This document shows positions 1 to 12,739 of a DNA stretch of 64,000 nucleotides, piece after piece; position 1 is the stretch's first letter; each line of letters starts with the position of its first letter. The notes under the pieces are model-generated. The model was given only the letters and a program-made list of their open reading frames with translations. It was not told the DNA's origin and made no database searches. A program made the position numbers and the translations under genes. The DNA is from Zhengitettix transpicula (lineage: Eukaryota; Arthropoda; Insecta; Orthoptera; Tetrigidae). The DNA is taken from positions 129,897,032-129,961,031 of the forward strand of contig CM073591.1 of NCBI GenBank assembly GCA_037074705.1, given 5' to 3'.

Positions 1-270
1 CGGAATGTAAAGGTATCTCCAACACGTTTGTGAATTCAGCAGGTTTGTCCATTACCATGTGAAACGTTTTTATTGGCTTGCCTGGACGTCCAGAGCAGAT
101 TTTACTAGGTCTCCCTGGCCCACGTTTTATCCTTGGAACTTCATCCTTCATGAACCTTCAGAATTCCTCTTCCAAGCTTTCTGGTGACGAATCATCACCA
201 CCATGTTCCTCGGCGTTTACTCGGCCAGGAAGACACATTGGCTGTTGTGTTGAGAGGGAATCGTGGAGCA
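1..270 (-). pseudogene. Ty1/copia polyprotein fragment (linker between integrase and RT)
   Basis: Read on the minus strand, an almost open frame gives an acidic stretch (EEHGGDDSSPESLEEEF), a stop at 158-160, then a basic stretch with two GRP repeats (RGPGRPSKICSGRPGKP). Acidic serine-rich sequence followed by GRP-rich basic sequence is typical of the variable linker between integrase and reverse transcriptase in insect copia elements. The frame runs off the left edge, where the RT would lie. The internal stop shows the copy is dead. No integrase is recognisable to the right, so the fragment looks truncated near 300. The assignment rests on composition and motif style only. Confidence 0.4.
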
Positions 271-299
271 ATCTATAATGTACAGAACACACGAACTGA

Positions 300-1830
300 T
301 GTTCTTGTAACACGTTAAACTTTTATTCATTTGATACAACAAACAACAAAGCTTGTACACTATCAAAGATATACCGTTTGTATTATATGTGGGCAGTTTG
401 CACAGAATAAATATTTATCACAATAACAATAATATCAGACTTTGATTCGTACTAGATTTAATGTATATTATATTTACAAGTTTAACTTTCATTTATGTTA
501 TTTACAGACACTCTAAATACATATAATTTCAATCCATACATGAATGACATATATATATATATATAACCTATATGCTTATGATAATGTTAAATTAAGTTAA
601 AGTTATGGAGAATGTAGTCTTTTGGTGTAGAGAATGAATAAAGTCTTGGACAAACGATTGTTTACTTGGAAGAAGACTATTCAAGTATTATGGAGATAAG
701 TTATGTACTACATTCTATGAAATTAATTATGTGGATTTAACTATTGAGAGATTATTAATGGTTTTATTACATAAAAATGTTTTTCTCAAACAGATTACCA
801 ACTAGAGATTTGAAGTCTTGGGGAAGTCTGTTAAAAAAAGTCTGTATCAAACTATTTAACTATAGCAGCAATACTTGTCTGCACATTTTTTAAAGCCTCA
901 TTAGTATTATGCCCCCAATTGATAGTTGTAGCATAGGATAATATTTTGCCAAAGTGTTAAAATCTGTTGTGTTATTCACATAAATATGAATAGTGAAGGC
1001 CCCAATATTGACACTTGTGGTACACCTTTTCTCAAATTCATTAATCTCAGAATTAATTACATTTATAATAAAAAACTGTTGTCCATCAGAAACTACTAAT
1101 AGTTTTTTTGTATTACCTTAGTATGATTTTCTATCCACTAAATTTAAAATGTTATTAAAAAAACTATCCTCTGTAATTTATAAATCTGTTAATGTTTTGG
1201 ATTATTTTGTTAAGAAAACGATGAGTGCTTAGTACATTGTTGTATTGGTCAGACCAAATATTCTTTGTCAGCAAATATTAAGGAACATATACCAATGTAA
1301 AATTACCAACTTATAAACATTATCTGATTTCAAAACATTGTTTGGATCTTAATCATTCTTTCAATTTTGATAGTACTATTATTCTAGATTAGAAACTAAT
1401 TTTAATAAAAGGTTAATTTCAGAAATGTTACATAGTAAGACCAACAAATTTTCTTTAATGGTTAAACAGGACACTTCTCATTTAGACTGTATTTATGATG
1501 ACGTACTAAATAATTGTTCATTTATATCTTGTGTTATTATTTGTAAAGTGTTGTGACTTTGGCTATATCCCTTCAGCCTGGCAATAGTATTGAAAAGGAT
1601 CACAACAGTTAATCAAAACATCTACAAATTTTTACAAATTATATTGTTCAAAGTTAATTTCTGTTTTATGTCTGTTATATACACTGTTAATCTCCTGTGT
1701 TATTGTCTTACTGCTGTTAAATTTGTTGCTAACATGTAATTTATATACTCCAATGTTTGAAGCATAGAAAACACAAAACTTACCAAATTGTTATTTCAAA
1801 TTGAGATACCAACAATTTTATGTTTTGGAC
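300..1830. other. AT-rich stretch without a recognisable gene
   Basis: Only short chance frames and an (AT)n run near 550-567 are visible. I see no exon flanked by convincing splice sites and no transposon coding motif. Confidence 0.5.
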
Positions 1831-1832
1831 CA

Positions 1833-1984
1833 AAAGGTAATATAAATACCACACAACATTTCTGGGATACTTGTCCCTTTCGTCAGGTGTTAAGAAGAGC
1901 CTAGGGAAACACAACTGCACTTGTCAGTTGACAACATTCTAAAGCCAATATAAAATAAATGTGTGGTATTTATATTACCTTTTT
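1833..1984. repeat. Foldback element 1 with hammerhead-like motif
   Basis: The left arm (about 1833-1861) and right arm (about 1953-1984) are inverted copies of a sequence containing GTGTGGTATTTATATTACC. On the minus strand the left arm carries CTGACGA (1880-1886), a GGGA/TCCC stem-loop, then GAAAT (1858-1862). It is the same family as the element at 44584-44788: both share the arms and the outer sequence TTGGCTATCTTTCTTATT. The right arm has lost the motif. Confidence 0.7.
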
Positions 1985-2014
1985 GCCTGAATTGGCTATC
2001 TTTCTTATTCATTA

Positions 2015-2930
2015 TTGTCAATCAGACGTAAATTTTTTAATTTTAATTTTATCTTTAGTACAAGTTGAATAATAGTTGGTGATTTTTAAACTCTAGACAA
2101 GCCCATTTTCGAATCGCCCTCCTAATCAATCAAATTGGGTTGTGAGACAAACATTGGGAAACACCGACTTATTGTGTATGACCTGGTCAAGAAAATCTGT
2201 TATAAATTGCAAAGTATATATGGACCATATATACCACAGAGAACCATTGCTTGAAGAGGATGTAGTAACTATGTTAGTGGCAAACTGGAGTGAGAGAAAT
2301 TCTTTAATCTAACCCATCTGATGCCTTACTATAATATGTCTCCTCAAGAGGATTAACCGTTTTGGGGGTTAATACTAGGTTGGCACCATTGAAGCCTCAT
2401 GCTAACTGTACATATAAATCGTTTCTTTCATGTTTTATTTAATTCTTTTGGTATTTAACTATATTTGTCTAAGGACAATTTCTCAAAGTACTGATGTTAT
2501 AATGTTAATTTTGTGACTACTTACTTGTACTGGTATTTTACTCTTAGGACAAACTCTCAATATTATTTTTTTAAATTTGTGTGCATACTGGCATTGTGTC
2601 AGTGCTCTCTTGCTATTCTATCTGAGGATAATCCCTCAAGGTATTATATTACTTTTATACATACTGATGTGTTGGTATTTCGTCTTATCTGTGTGATGTT
2701 AATTTTGTGCATACTGGATTATGAATCATTTTAAAGATATAATATTTATGTACTTAATGATATTTGAGCTTTTAAAAAAAATATGGACCAAAGGTTTTGT
2801 GTAAGGTTACAAACAGATATATTTTGCAATTGATGTTTCATCTCTCTGTCAGACTATGTCCTGTCAGATATGTGCTGTTTGGTGAAGTTTAAAGTGTGTT
2901 CACCAGTGTAATGTTTATCTATTTACAGAC
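2015..2930. other. Non-genic AT-rich interval
   Basis: No splice-flanked exon, transposase or RT motif is visible. Confidence 0.45.
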
Positions 2931-3430
2931 CCTTGTGAAGTTCACCTGAAATTACTCCCCCACCATCGCCTCCCTCGATGGTGATATACACCTCAGTTCT
3001 GGCCTAATCACCACATCAGTCCACATTAAACCCACTAACTCCTTACAATATCTTCACTTCACTAGGTGTCACCCTGAACATACCAAACACTCCCTCCGAT
3101 AAAACACAGTTTAGCTCTCAGGGGATCTCAAATTTGCTCTACTTGAAACAATCTTGCCACTACACAAATGCTTTCATGCTACAATGCTTTCATAAACAGA
3201 AAATACCATAGTGAACTCCTCCAGAACAAATATCCTGTACACTATCCATTGTCCAACTACTAAAACCCATCCCTGATCAACACAAGAAACATAGTCCACC
3301 CCTAAACACAACCTACTTTCCTGGATTACAAAAACTCAACTCCAGTCTCTGCCTTGCCTACACAGGGCTGCAATCCAACCCAGATCTTAAATTATCCTTC
3401 TCTCAAAACTTCCCACCTGCCCAAGGGTTG
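2930..3430 (+). pseudogene. Penelope-like element reverse transcriptase fragment
   Basis: In a broken plus-strand frame the sequence reads LDGDIHLSSGLITTSVHIKP, then TNSLQYLHFTRCHPEHTKHS. This follows the Penelope-like RT layout: a line 'DGxLxTxxYxKPTxxxxYLHxxSCHPxHTK' after the catalytic core, then a segment that should read like IPYSQALRxRRIC. Here that part is interrupted by stops and frameshifts. Downstream text is too decayed to find the GIY-YIG endonuclease. The piece sits immediately left of a sequence that resembles the 3' part of the copia element further right. Confidence 0.6.
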
Positions 3431-3459
3431 CCCTTTTTGACAATTTGGCCTTTTCTCTG

Positions 3460-3760
3460 TTTATTTACCCATTTTTTAGTCAACAATACTTTTACTAGAT
3501 AATATGTTTAATATAGATATACTTCTATTATTTTGGGTGATGACCACATATTTCATAATTTATTTATTACATGTTTATTGTATTTGTTGGATGAAATATC
3601 ATGGATGACATGAGGATTGTTCTGGAAATGTCAATGGTATAGTTATTCACAACTGGTTACTAACAGTAATGTGTTCTATGATCACTTCAATACTCAAACA
3701 TATTTCACACACAAATGAATGTGATATCAATGTGCTTATTTTAACTTTAGTATGCTAATG
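3460..3760 (-). repeat. Second copy of the copia pol 3' end / downstream sequence
   Basis: About 300 bases here resemble 4620-4830, for example the shared string ACTTCAATACT and TTTCACACACAAA followed by GATATCAATGTGC. The right-hand copy contains the end of the copia pol frame, so this is a second, truncated and diverged copy on the same strand. Confidence 0.5.
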
Positions 3761-4719
3761 TTTTAAGTGTAGGTGGTTACCATTTTTATAATTCCCCACA
3801 GTTGGAAGCATAATTGTAATTAAATGTTCTTTATCTTGGCTATATCTTACTATGCTATTAAAGTGGAGATGTCACTTTGTGGCTGACCCTAATGTAGTAT
3901 AATACAAAAACTATTTCAGGCTAGTAATTTATTACATTAATTATTAAATTCAAATACTCTTAATGATGTTTTCATTTATTGGCTTATTTAAAAACTCAAA
4001 TTGAAGCAAATAAAAGATTGTAGTCTAAATACAAGAAAATAATAGAAATAAATTATTCTCTTGAATTGATCCTTAGAAAACTTTAATTTATAACAAGACT
4101 TTGTAACCAAATATAATGCACATAAATACACTAGACACACTCAAGGTACCACTTACACTTGTCTAGTGGTCACAGGATTTTTCTTTGCTCTCAGTCTCTC
4201 AATGCTAGAAAAGCACAAGTCAATTTCTTTATGCCTCATTTATTAACTTGGTCATATCTTATTTTCACATATTGTACAGCATTGTTACTGAGCTTCCATT
4301 CCACTTATTTATCACCATTCTGTATTTCCAGTAGGTATTCCTGTTATCTTGTCGACATAGGTGAAGCAAAATATTCCAAATTTTAGCCTTTCAACCAGAC
4401 CTTACCTTAAATTTGTTTCTTTCTCAAGGTGATTTGTATAACACTATGTTATAGTGTCCTGAATCCCATGAAATTTTTACAGTATTCCAAACATTGTCTT
4501 GCAATAATTGTTTTATTTCTTTGTATGAAAACTTCCTGTTTCACCTTCACCGATCTACACCACAAGTAACCATCTGATTAATATGCTTGCGCAGTCTCAT
4601 AAAACTTTTATTAAAATTCCTATTGCATACCCATTTTGCAATCAACAAGCTTTTTACTATATAACATGTTAGATTGATATAATTCTATTAGTTTGTATAT
4701 ATATACTTGACAATTTCTT

Positions 4720-7700
4720 TATTAAATGTTCATCTGCTTACTAACAGCAATGTTCACTATGTTCACTTCAATACTACATATTTCACACACAAAAGATATG
4801 TTATATCAATGTGCTGTGTTCATTGAAGGACCTCAGGATTCTTTGCTAAACAAACTGCTGTAGAACTGTGGGTACTCTTCTCAGTGGTGCTGTAGCATCA
4901 AATAGCCACTTTGACCAATTTTTTTATTTAGTATCCTCTCTGCTTAGTGACACAGACTGAAATCAACAGGTTGTCCAGTGTATCGCCCATCCACCGTATT
5001 TGAACAATTTTATCGAAATAGTCCACTAATATAGACTATAACTTAAAGCATTTAAAGTATAAAACAACATCCTTGAACACACTAACCATTGACCAATGAT
5101 TTTAGTCAGATTTATCTAGTTCCTGATAACAAAATGAAATGGCCAAAATAATAAATCGACATATATCAACAGCAAATACATTAAGTTACAATTGCTTGCC
5201 TGCAGGGCATTTTCTCAAAATCTATCTTGCAGTATGTTCTACAATCTTAATATATGTGAAGATACAGTATGAGTTGCTTTTGTGTTAAAATGTTTTGAAT
5301 AAATTTTCTGCATAGTTTATTTGACAGGTTAAGAGATTTACATTTAATTTCTGAATCTCTAAACCAATGTAAACTAGTTTAGCTTCTCAAGAAAACTATT
5401 TTAATAACATATAGAGCTAAAAACAATTTTACTTTTTCATCATACCAGTAAAATAAACATGGATCCAATTTTCTATACTTCAGACCAAAAATACTCAAGG
5501 AACTCTGAAATTTTTTTATTCCTTCATCTGAGAGATTGCTTACATCCAAACAGAATTTTTACTAGTCTACACGATCATTCTAATTTATCATCAAATAGAT
5601 TTCTTCATTCAGTGTTCCATAGAAAAATGCAATGCAGTCTTCACATCAAAGAGTACCAGATATAGCCCATCAATATCCATAACACTTATCTTGTAACAAA
5701 CAGTTTTAAACCATGAAACTGGACTAAAAGATTCATACTATAAAAGCCTACCTTCTGTAAAAATCATTTTATTATTAATAAAGAGTTAAAACAATCAATG
5801 TCACAATTTGCACAATGTTTTACCTGATAAATACACTTATTTGAAATTGCTTGTATACTGTCTTGTAGATCAATCATTTCATTCTATGCTGAGAATTTAA
5901 GTTCATCATCCATTGTACTGTAAATCAAGGGATTCTCTGAAATTTTTGCTGCATGATAAAGTTAATGTTGTAACCTCTGTAGCTGTGGCATTAAATTAAA
6001 TGTTCAGATGAGTTTATTTGTTGCCTATATCGTAGCAGTTATGGAACAGGCTGTGGAACTTCAGTGACTTCCAGTTATATTATTATTTTTCACAGGTTGC
6101 TCAAATGTGGTTGCTGATACAACTCTGACTATGACCTGTGTTGAGGCCGATTTAGGAGATGACACCACACCTAATTTCTGTGTACCTATGAACCATAATT
6201 GAAAACCTTTGACATCTAAATGTGCAACTAAAATACTTTCCTGGCCTTTTGTTTCTTTGTAGGGGTGAACAAAACCTTTTTGTACTTATAGTCCAAAGGG
6301 AATCAAATCTTGGGGTTTTAACGTACAATGGATCATATGGGTGAGTGTGTTTCCTTCTTTTGATGAAATTCCAGAAAAATTTAGAATATACCCACAATTT
6401 TGGTAAATTTTTAGATATCATGATAGGTTATTTGTTTTCCATTCTGCTGATACATTTAAGGAGTGCTGTAGAAAAACCCTGCTCCAATTTTCTTCAATGG
6501 GCCTTTAAAATATTTATTCTAATCAACCATCATATATTGCCTTCTATGTTCAATTCTTGAAGGAAGCACAGAATTCTTCAAAGTTGTTAACAACCTCTGA
6601 TTTGTGCTCAAGAAAATACACCCTTCTGTTTGTCAAATATCATCAGTAAAGCTTGCATAATATAATGAACTACCAACGGATTCTTGCTTAATTTAATCAC
6701 ACACATCTGTCTCTATAATTTGACCTACATCACTTGCACATTGTTAACGGATTTGGAATGTCAACTGGTGCTACTTTTCTAATAATGTAGCTTCAAAATA
6801 TTCACTATCTTCCTTTACTTCAATATTTTGGCAGAATAATAAATTTATTACATGCTGTTTACTTAAATGACCCAGTCTTTCATGTCAGAGTTGAACTTCA
6901 GGATAGAACACTGTAGAACTATTTACTGGACAGTTCATTTCAGTACATAGTACTTTAGACAAAAATCTAAATACATTACCACATTGGCAACAACACCTTT
7001 AATTTTTTTTATGAACTCACATTTGTCTTCTGCCATGTTTAAACTTTGAGCTGTGGTCTAAGTCTTGACTTACTGGAAATTCTTTCCAATATGAATTTCA
7101 CAAAAGAAATTTATATTCAGTGTAAGTGTTAAACTAATATCTCCTGTTAGTTACATGGTGAGAAAATTAATTTCCTTGTAAGAGTTAAACTAATATCTCC
7201 TGTTAGTGACTGTTGAGTGGCTCCAGTCTAAATTACCCATGAGTTATCATTTTGATTCATAAGGTCTCTTTTATAACTTTAACATTACTATAACTTTTAT
7301 CTTTCACATTAACAGAATTAATTTTATTAGATTTACAGCCTGTCTTCATGTGTCTCTTATTGCGACATTTGAACTTATTCCTGTTTGTTAATAATTTAAT
7401 TATATTTTGTAATTTAAGCTTTAGAGTATGTTTTGATTATTTCAAAGCTAGCATTGGTCAAAAGAACATGATCATTATCTTTAGAATTTTACAGTGATCT
7501 CCAAGTCTTTGGAATGCATATAAAGCCTGATGTTCTTCAGATCTTGTACATGTGTCCATTTTTAATCATTCAAAGACTAGCTAAAGTTTATAAAAGTTTA
7601 CTCAAGACGACCAAGCCATTTGATTTAATTTTGAACATGTCTCATTCTACTCTATTATCTTTGTGGAATTTCATCGAGTCACTATCATCCTTTCCTTAGT

Positions 7701-7760
7701 TTTCTGGAGACGTGCAATCAGTAACCATTCCTAAATTAATTAAAAGTTCCCTGTATAGAA
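4720..7760 (-). mobile_element. Decayed Ty1/copia retrotransposon
   Basis: Read on the minus strand, several copia landmarks occur in the right order. A zinc-knuckle-like NKFKCRNKRHMKTGC lies near 7330-7380 (gag, one cysteine lost). A possible integrase region is at about 6150-6900. RT at about 5440-5680 shows DVKTA then, after a frameshift, TAFFYGTLNEEIYLM and LFGCKQSLR. RNase H near 4800-4870 shows STAVCLAKNPE, and the tail HIDITY follows near 4770. Copia order (gag, IN, RT, RNase H) is respected, which separates it from gypsy. Frameshifts and stops are frequent, so it encodes nothing today. I could not define the LTRs. Confidence 0.75.
7121..7207. repeat. Short direct repeat
   Basis: The string TTAAACTAATATCTCCTGTTAGT with its 5' flank TGTAAG occurs twice, at 7121-7151 and 7178-7207, inside the decayed copia element. 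The two copies differ by one base in the flank. Confidence 0.8.
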
Positions 7761-8468
7761 TAATATTTTTTGAATAACTTTGCATTTATATTTTCGTGTC
7801 TTCTATTCATGTGCTTAGTAATTTTCATTTCCTAATTACCATTACATGTATGTAATGGTGTTCTATTTCTCCAATAGAGGACTAATGGAAGTAATACATT
7901 TTAATATGCCCTGAGCAGAATACACTTGTATTGCCTTATTATATATATATAGGTGTGTGTGATCAAAATTTGTAAATTTTGAAACAATTTTTATACATAT
8001 TTTTAGAATTCTAGGAAATCCTTAAAAAAACTGTTTTAAATTTAGGAACTAAAACTTGTGTAATATAGCAAACCCATATAAAAGCTTATATTGTGAAACA
8101 GAAGTTTTAAATTATGAGTATATGTCTCATAATAAGTTGCAAATATTGTAAACCTTTTTTCCTGAAGTGCTTTTTTGATACTCTGGTTTGGGTACATACA
8201 TACCTACAAAGGATTTAAGCGGGTTCAATACCGTGTGAAATTTTACTATATTATCTTTAGTCATTATGCAGAAAGCTAATACATGTTTCAATATTTGCGG
8301 TTTATTTCAAGCAATTCACGTTCTCTATTCTTAATCATATGTCGGTTTGAAATTCTGAAATTTTATTTTCGAGCAGGCTAAATCAATGTTTATTCCTTCT
8401 TTAATTTGTGTAAGATAACTGAAATAACATACAAAGTTACGCTTTCATAAATTTTCATAATTTTATTA

Positions 8469-8506
8469 CAGTCCAAATTAGAATTTTTTTATTCTAATTT
8501 GGACTG
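8469..8506. repeat. Perfect hairpin, 16-bp arms
   Basis: CAGTCCAAATTAGAAT (8469-8484) and its exact reverse complement (8491-8506) are separated by six T. It lies at the downstream edge of the Jockey-type fragment and may mark a small foldback insertion. Confidence 0.9.
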
Positions 8507-8749
8507 ATAGAAAGCGGTATCAAACAAAAATATTTCCGAAAATTATTTTGTATCAGTTGCTTGTTAAATGATTTACATAGGTCAGAAAATCGTTTAGACG
8601 TTGCATATAAATGGACGTCAACATGATCTGTAGTCTGTTTAAAGTTTTTTCCCGAATATTTTGGGGGGACTGCAGGTGCAGGTGACGGTTGTTTTTTATT
8701 ACAGGAAATTTTACAATCTAAAGATTTTATAGTTCTGATGTATGTAAAT

Positions 8750-9530
8750 GTTATACAGTATCCTGTGGAGCATTTTTTCATCTCCTGATTCTATGTATTT
8801 TAATAATTATTATTTTTGTCTATGGAACTCTTTCTTTTTAATCTGCGACGTTGGATGGGATGTGGAGGGCAGGCTGTCGTATCGGAAAGTAACGGGTTGG
8901 TGTGAATTATGCCTTTTTTTTATATTTTAGAACTATGTCTTTGGTTATTGTTTGGTGAATATATGGAATATTGAGGTCACTATGGATGCAGGATTTGGAG
9001 AAGTACCAGGGGCAGTTTTGTGATATAACGACGGATTTTGTTTTTGAGATATTTGACGTATTTTGGCTGCGGAACCCCAAATGTTACAGCCGTACTTCGA
9101 TAATGGAGCAATAAGGGATATATAAAGTAATTTTTTCACTGAAAATGGATAAAGGTTAATTACGATTAAACTATGGTTTGATGATTTTGTAGCGTTGATT
9201 GACGATTTTTTAATGTGACTGGTGCGTTGGGACCATGTTACCGTAGTATCGAGGATTAAACCAAGATTTAGTTTGTTTGAGTGATTAGGGTATATTTGGG
9301 AGAAGTGGTTTTGATATGTGACAATGTGGAGCGGTTTGGATAGAAGGCATGTGATAGTTGGTAAATGTGTTTCATGTCGACTTCAAGTTTGAATCGACTC
9401 TTCTTGCTGGGTAAGGCGGCCGTACTTCTCATCTGTTGGATGAAGTGCAAGACACTGGATGTAAAGTCATTTCCGTTCGTTGTACAGGGTTTGTTCTGAT
9501 TCCGTAGAAGCTCTTCCAAACACTGTTACA
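8750..9530 (-). pseudogene. Jockey-type LINE, C-terminal RT region
   Basis: Minus-strand translation gives LNLGLILDTTVTWSQRTSHI, then KKLLYISLIAPLSKYGCNIW followed by GSAAK, and after it an APG/SPN...IHSDLN-like tail. The order GLILDxxLTWxxH, then LLYxSLIxPIWxYGxxIWG, then APWYxxNxxIHxDL is the conserved end of Jockey-clade RT proteins and matches the element at 58432-59634 in style. The catalytic YADD part is not visible, so this is a 5'-truncated, frameshifted copy, as is usual for LINE integration. Confidence 0.7.
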
Positions 9531-10260
9531 GGTGGGTGTGACTGTTTTCTGGGAAGATTGATCTGTAAGCAGGTTATTTAGAATTATAAATTATTATACA
9601 GAGGTTCTACTCGTAATATGAAACCAATAAATCTGCAGACACTTTCCAATATCGGCTTCCAACAAACTAAGGACAAAAATAAGAAACTGTTTGCATTAAC
9701 CTGCAAGTTCCTGACGATGCAGCTGGAAAACAGTTTTCTATTTTCAGCCAGAAACTTTCGTTGCTTGTAAGTGGTTGTTTCAAAAATATGCTGCAAAATT
9801 CTTTTTTTATGTTTGAGTCTGTGTGATATCGAAGTCTGTGTAGAATATTCCAGAACTTGGCACGAAGGCGGCCACTGAAGAAGCTAGCGTAACTTCGCCC
9901 AGACACCAGATGCAGATGTCTGCACGTGACAGCGTGTAATATATGCAACCAAAATAGCAAAATACCTGAAAATATTTAATTGTATTGTGTTGATGAGGGC
10001 ATAAACTCACGGAAATAGCTGTGAAATGCAATGCGGAAATACGTCTTTCCTTGTTACGAAACGTTGCTGGTGTATTGGGTGACACTTTGTTATAAACAAG
10101 GTTTCTAGCCTCAGCTAGGTGGAGAAAAGGTCTGGGGTTTGATACAGAAATGTGATGTTCTTGAATTGCCGTTTTTCCAGGCGAACGCTTTCAGCGACGA
10201 TGTTTCTATTACACAATGGCAAACGTTTAGATAAGTGTCTTCGTAAAGTTAAATTATTCT
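9530..10260. repeat. Unclassified, less AT-rich stretch
   Basis: Base composition is more balanced than around it. A segment near 10130-10175 (GTTCTTGAATTGC with flanks) recurs near 11225-11265, so part of it is an interspersed repeat. No protein family was recognised on either strand. Confidence 0.4.
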
Positions 10261-10589
10261 AAAGGTGAAAGATGGCAAGAGGATTTTTTTATATTATAGG
10301 TAGTAAGTAAACCAATATCCTCCACTTGTTAAAATGCCAATTTATTTGGGAGCTTTCGGTCCATTCTCATTATCAACTGTAAATCCAAATTTGCAATTAA
10401 TTTGTTAGATCAAATAAAAATAACCATTATACAGTTTAAAATGAAAATAAGTCTCATCAGGACATACCTGCTTGTATTATTTTGTACTTCTTCCATTAAT
10501 ATCATGGGTTTATTCCATCCCAATAACATAATTTTAGTTTCAGGATCTCACCTGTATGTTTCTTCCTTATTTCTTCCACTTATTTGATT

Positions 10590-11060
10590 TTTTCTCTATG
10601 AAAATATAAAGACCTATCTCTTTTTTATTATTCTGCATTATTTTATCCACCAAAACTTTTATTTGGTTATTATTGATTATCCTGTCTTTTCTATCACATT
10701 TTATTAATTTAACTTTCGCTTTATTATAGCAGTTTCCCTACAATTCTTCGATTAACTTAAGATGATACCAGATGAATATTGAGAATATTTTGGTTTTTAA
10801 TACCTTAAAATACTTATTATGTATTAAGCTATACGCAGTATTTTTATAATATCTATAAGAATATCCCGATTTATAATTCAACGAAAAATTTCTGGCAACC
10901 TCTCTTGTATACCAAGAAGTATTTATTCTATTTCCTTCCCTTATCAGAGTCATGACCAGAAAGTTTAATCTGTTATCTTTTTCCGTCTCCATAGTAAATT
11001 CTAATTTGGGGTGTACTTCCTTCAGAGCATTTTTATCTTTATTTATTATAACACGTCGAC
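10590..11060 (-). pseudogene. Penelope-like element RT fragment
   Basis: Minus-strand reading gives NALKEVHPKLEFTMETEKDN, then RLNFLVMTLIREGNRINTSW and a YTRE...SLNYKSGYSYRYYKNTAY segment. The pattern 'FTxExExNxxLNFLDxTIxRxxxxxxxxxYRKPTxxxxxxxxxSxHxxxxKxAA' is known from Penelope-like and related RTs. The D of LNFLD is V here and the following part is full of stops. It is the second Penelope-like RT piece in the window and lies in the opposite orientation to 2930-3430. Confidence 0.55.
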
Positions 11061-12735
11061 GTGTTTGACAAAAATTGTTGGTTTAACCTGCGTACCCGTA
11101 ATTTAATTTCGAATGAGTATCCTTTAAATTTTCTTAATAAACCCTTAAGCATTAGATTGAACAAAATACCCCACTGCTGATCGTCCCCAATCACCTTCGT
11201 ATTTATTTAGCCAGGAAAAGAGATATTAGGTTTGAACCCGAAATGCGTTGTTCTTGAATTGCTTATCAGTTACGTGGTTTGGATTACACGAGGGTAAACT
11301 TTCAGAATAGTTGTTCTCTGAAGCGACTTTGTTTATTTCTTCGTTTTCTGTGAAAAACTAAATTATATAGAACATTATTCAAAATATATATATATGGCTG
11401 CTAAGAAATTGGTGGAACACGCCAATATTAAATAGAATAATATTGTAATAATAACTTAACAAAATTGATCATTACAAGTGTTCAACATCCTCAATTTCCG
11501 AAACAGAACCTCTAGACAGTAATGTTATAAATTTTGGAAATAAAGAACTCAATACCTATGTAATTACAAAAGAGGCCAAACCCACAGAATCAAGGTACAA
11601 TCAGTAAGATGATTTATTAGAGCACTTGCATCGTGTATTGCAATATTCTCTGATACTTATAATAATCAAATTTTATTAAATGTTAGATTACTTACATGAC
11701 AATCTCGAAGGAAACCCTCGTAGATGCTTCGTAGACTCTGTCAGTTTTATAAGAATGAATGTATTTTCCTCGGTAAGGATCCAATTGTTTCTTTTAGGCA
11801 AGTGTACTAGTTCCTGAAGATGGAGGTTCCGTAAATAATTAATTTCTTGGTAATAAGATGAAATGAGTAACTCATTTGTTATATTGTATATATCAGTTAC
11901 ATTTAATTTAATTTTGCATAAGTCTAGGCTAGACTATTCTTAACATCATTAACAAGTAGTTCATGCTATGCTCAAAGATGTTCCGTTTTAAGTATCCATA
12001 AATTCCTCTACAGAATAGAAGGAATGGCTAATCAGAAATATGTTAATTAATCTGGATTATATCTTAACTGCTTAATGTTATCTCAAAGTTTAATATAAAA
12101 TTTTTCTCTTTCGTACTCCAACTGACAAATATTTTAAATTTATGTGCATATTTCCTTTTTTTTCCATGTATATAATGGGTGTATGTCATGGTTTGTACCA
12201 CAAATGTCATCAATGAATAAATAAATTAGAACGAGAGTAATAATTCCTAGTATTTGGAATGGTCCTCTAGTAAATGCACGTGTATTAACCTTACTACTTA
12301 TTCTTATCACACGCCATTGAAGTGAAAATGTATTTCCCTGCAGAATTACCCCCCAAAATAAAACCAAATGGTACGTTGATTTGTTAAATATTTCGATGCT
12401 TCACTCGCTGAGAAACGACCCGGATCGCAGTTCGCTTGTGTCGAACCATGGTGGTACCTGTATTCGGTTCTTTGATTACACACTTTAGGCAGCGGGGACC
12501 TGTTCGGAGTACTTCTATATTAATTAGTGTAATTTTTGTTCATAAATTACTTCAGGTAATGTGCAACAGCGATCGGTGTGAAGTTCTACATCTTTTTGAT
12601 CCGATAGTCTTTCCTTAGATTTTTCTGTAAAAACCCTTCAGCTGAACTGTTTTTGAAAAAATAAATTCCGCGACTTTGCTGAAGACACTCGAGATGGCAA
12701 ATTACATCTTTCTGGCTCCAATGAAGCAGATATTT
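11060..12735. other. AT-rich interval without clear gene
   Basis: Includes a short repeat shared with about 10130 (near 11225) and an (AT) run near 11385. No exon or transposase motif is supported. Confidence 0.4.
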
Positions 12736-12739
12736 ACAT

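Noticed and set aside
551..567. (AT)n and other dinucleotide runs as regulatory or origin sites
   Set aside because: Simple microsatellites are expected in AT-rich insect DNA; nothing around them suggests function.
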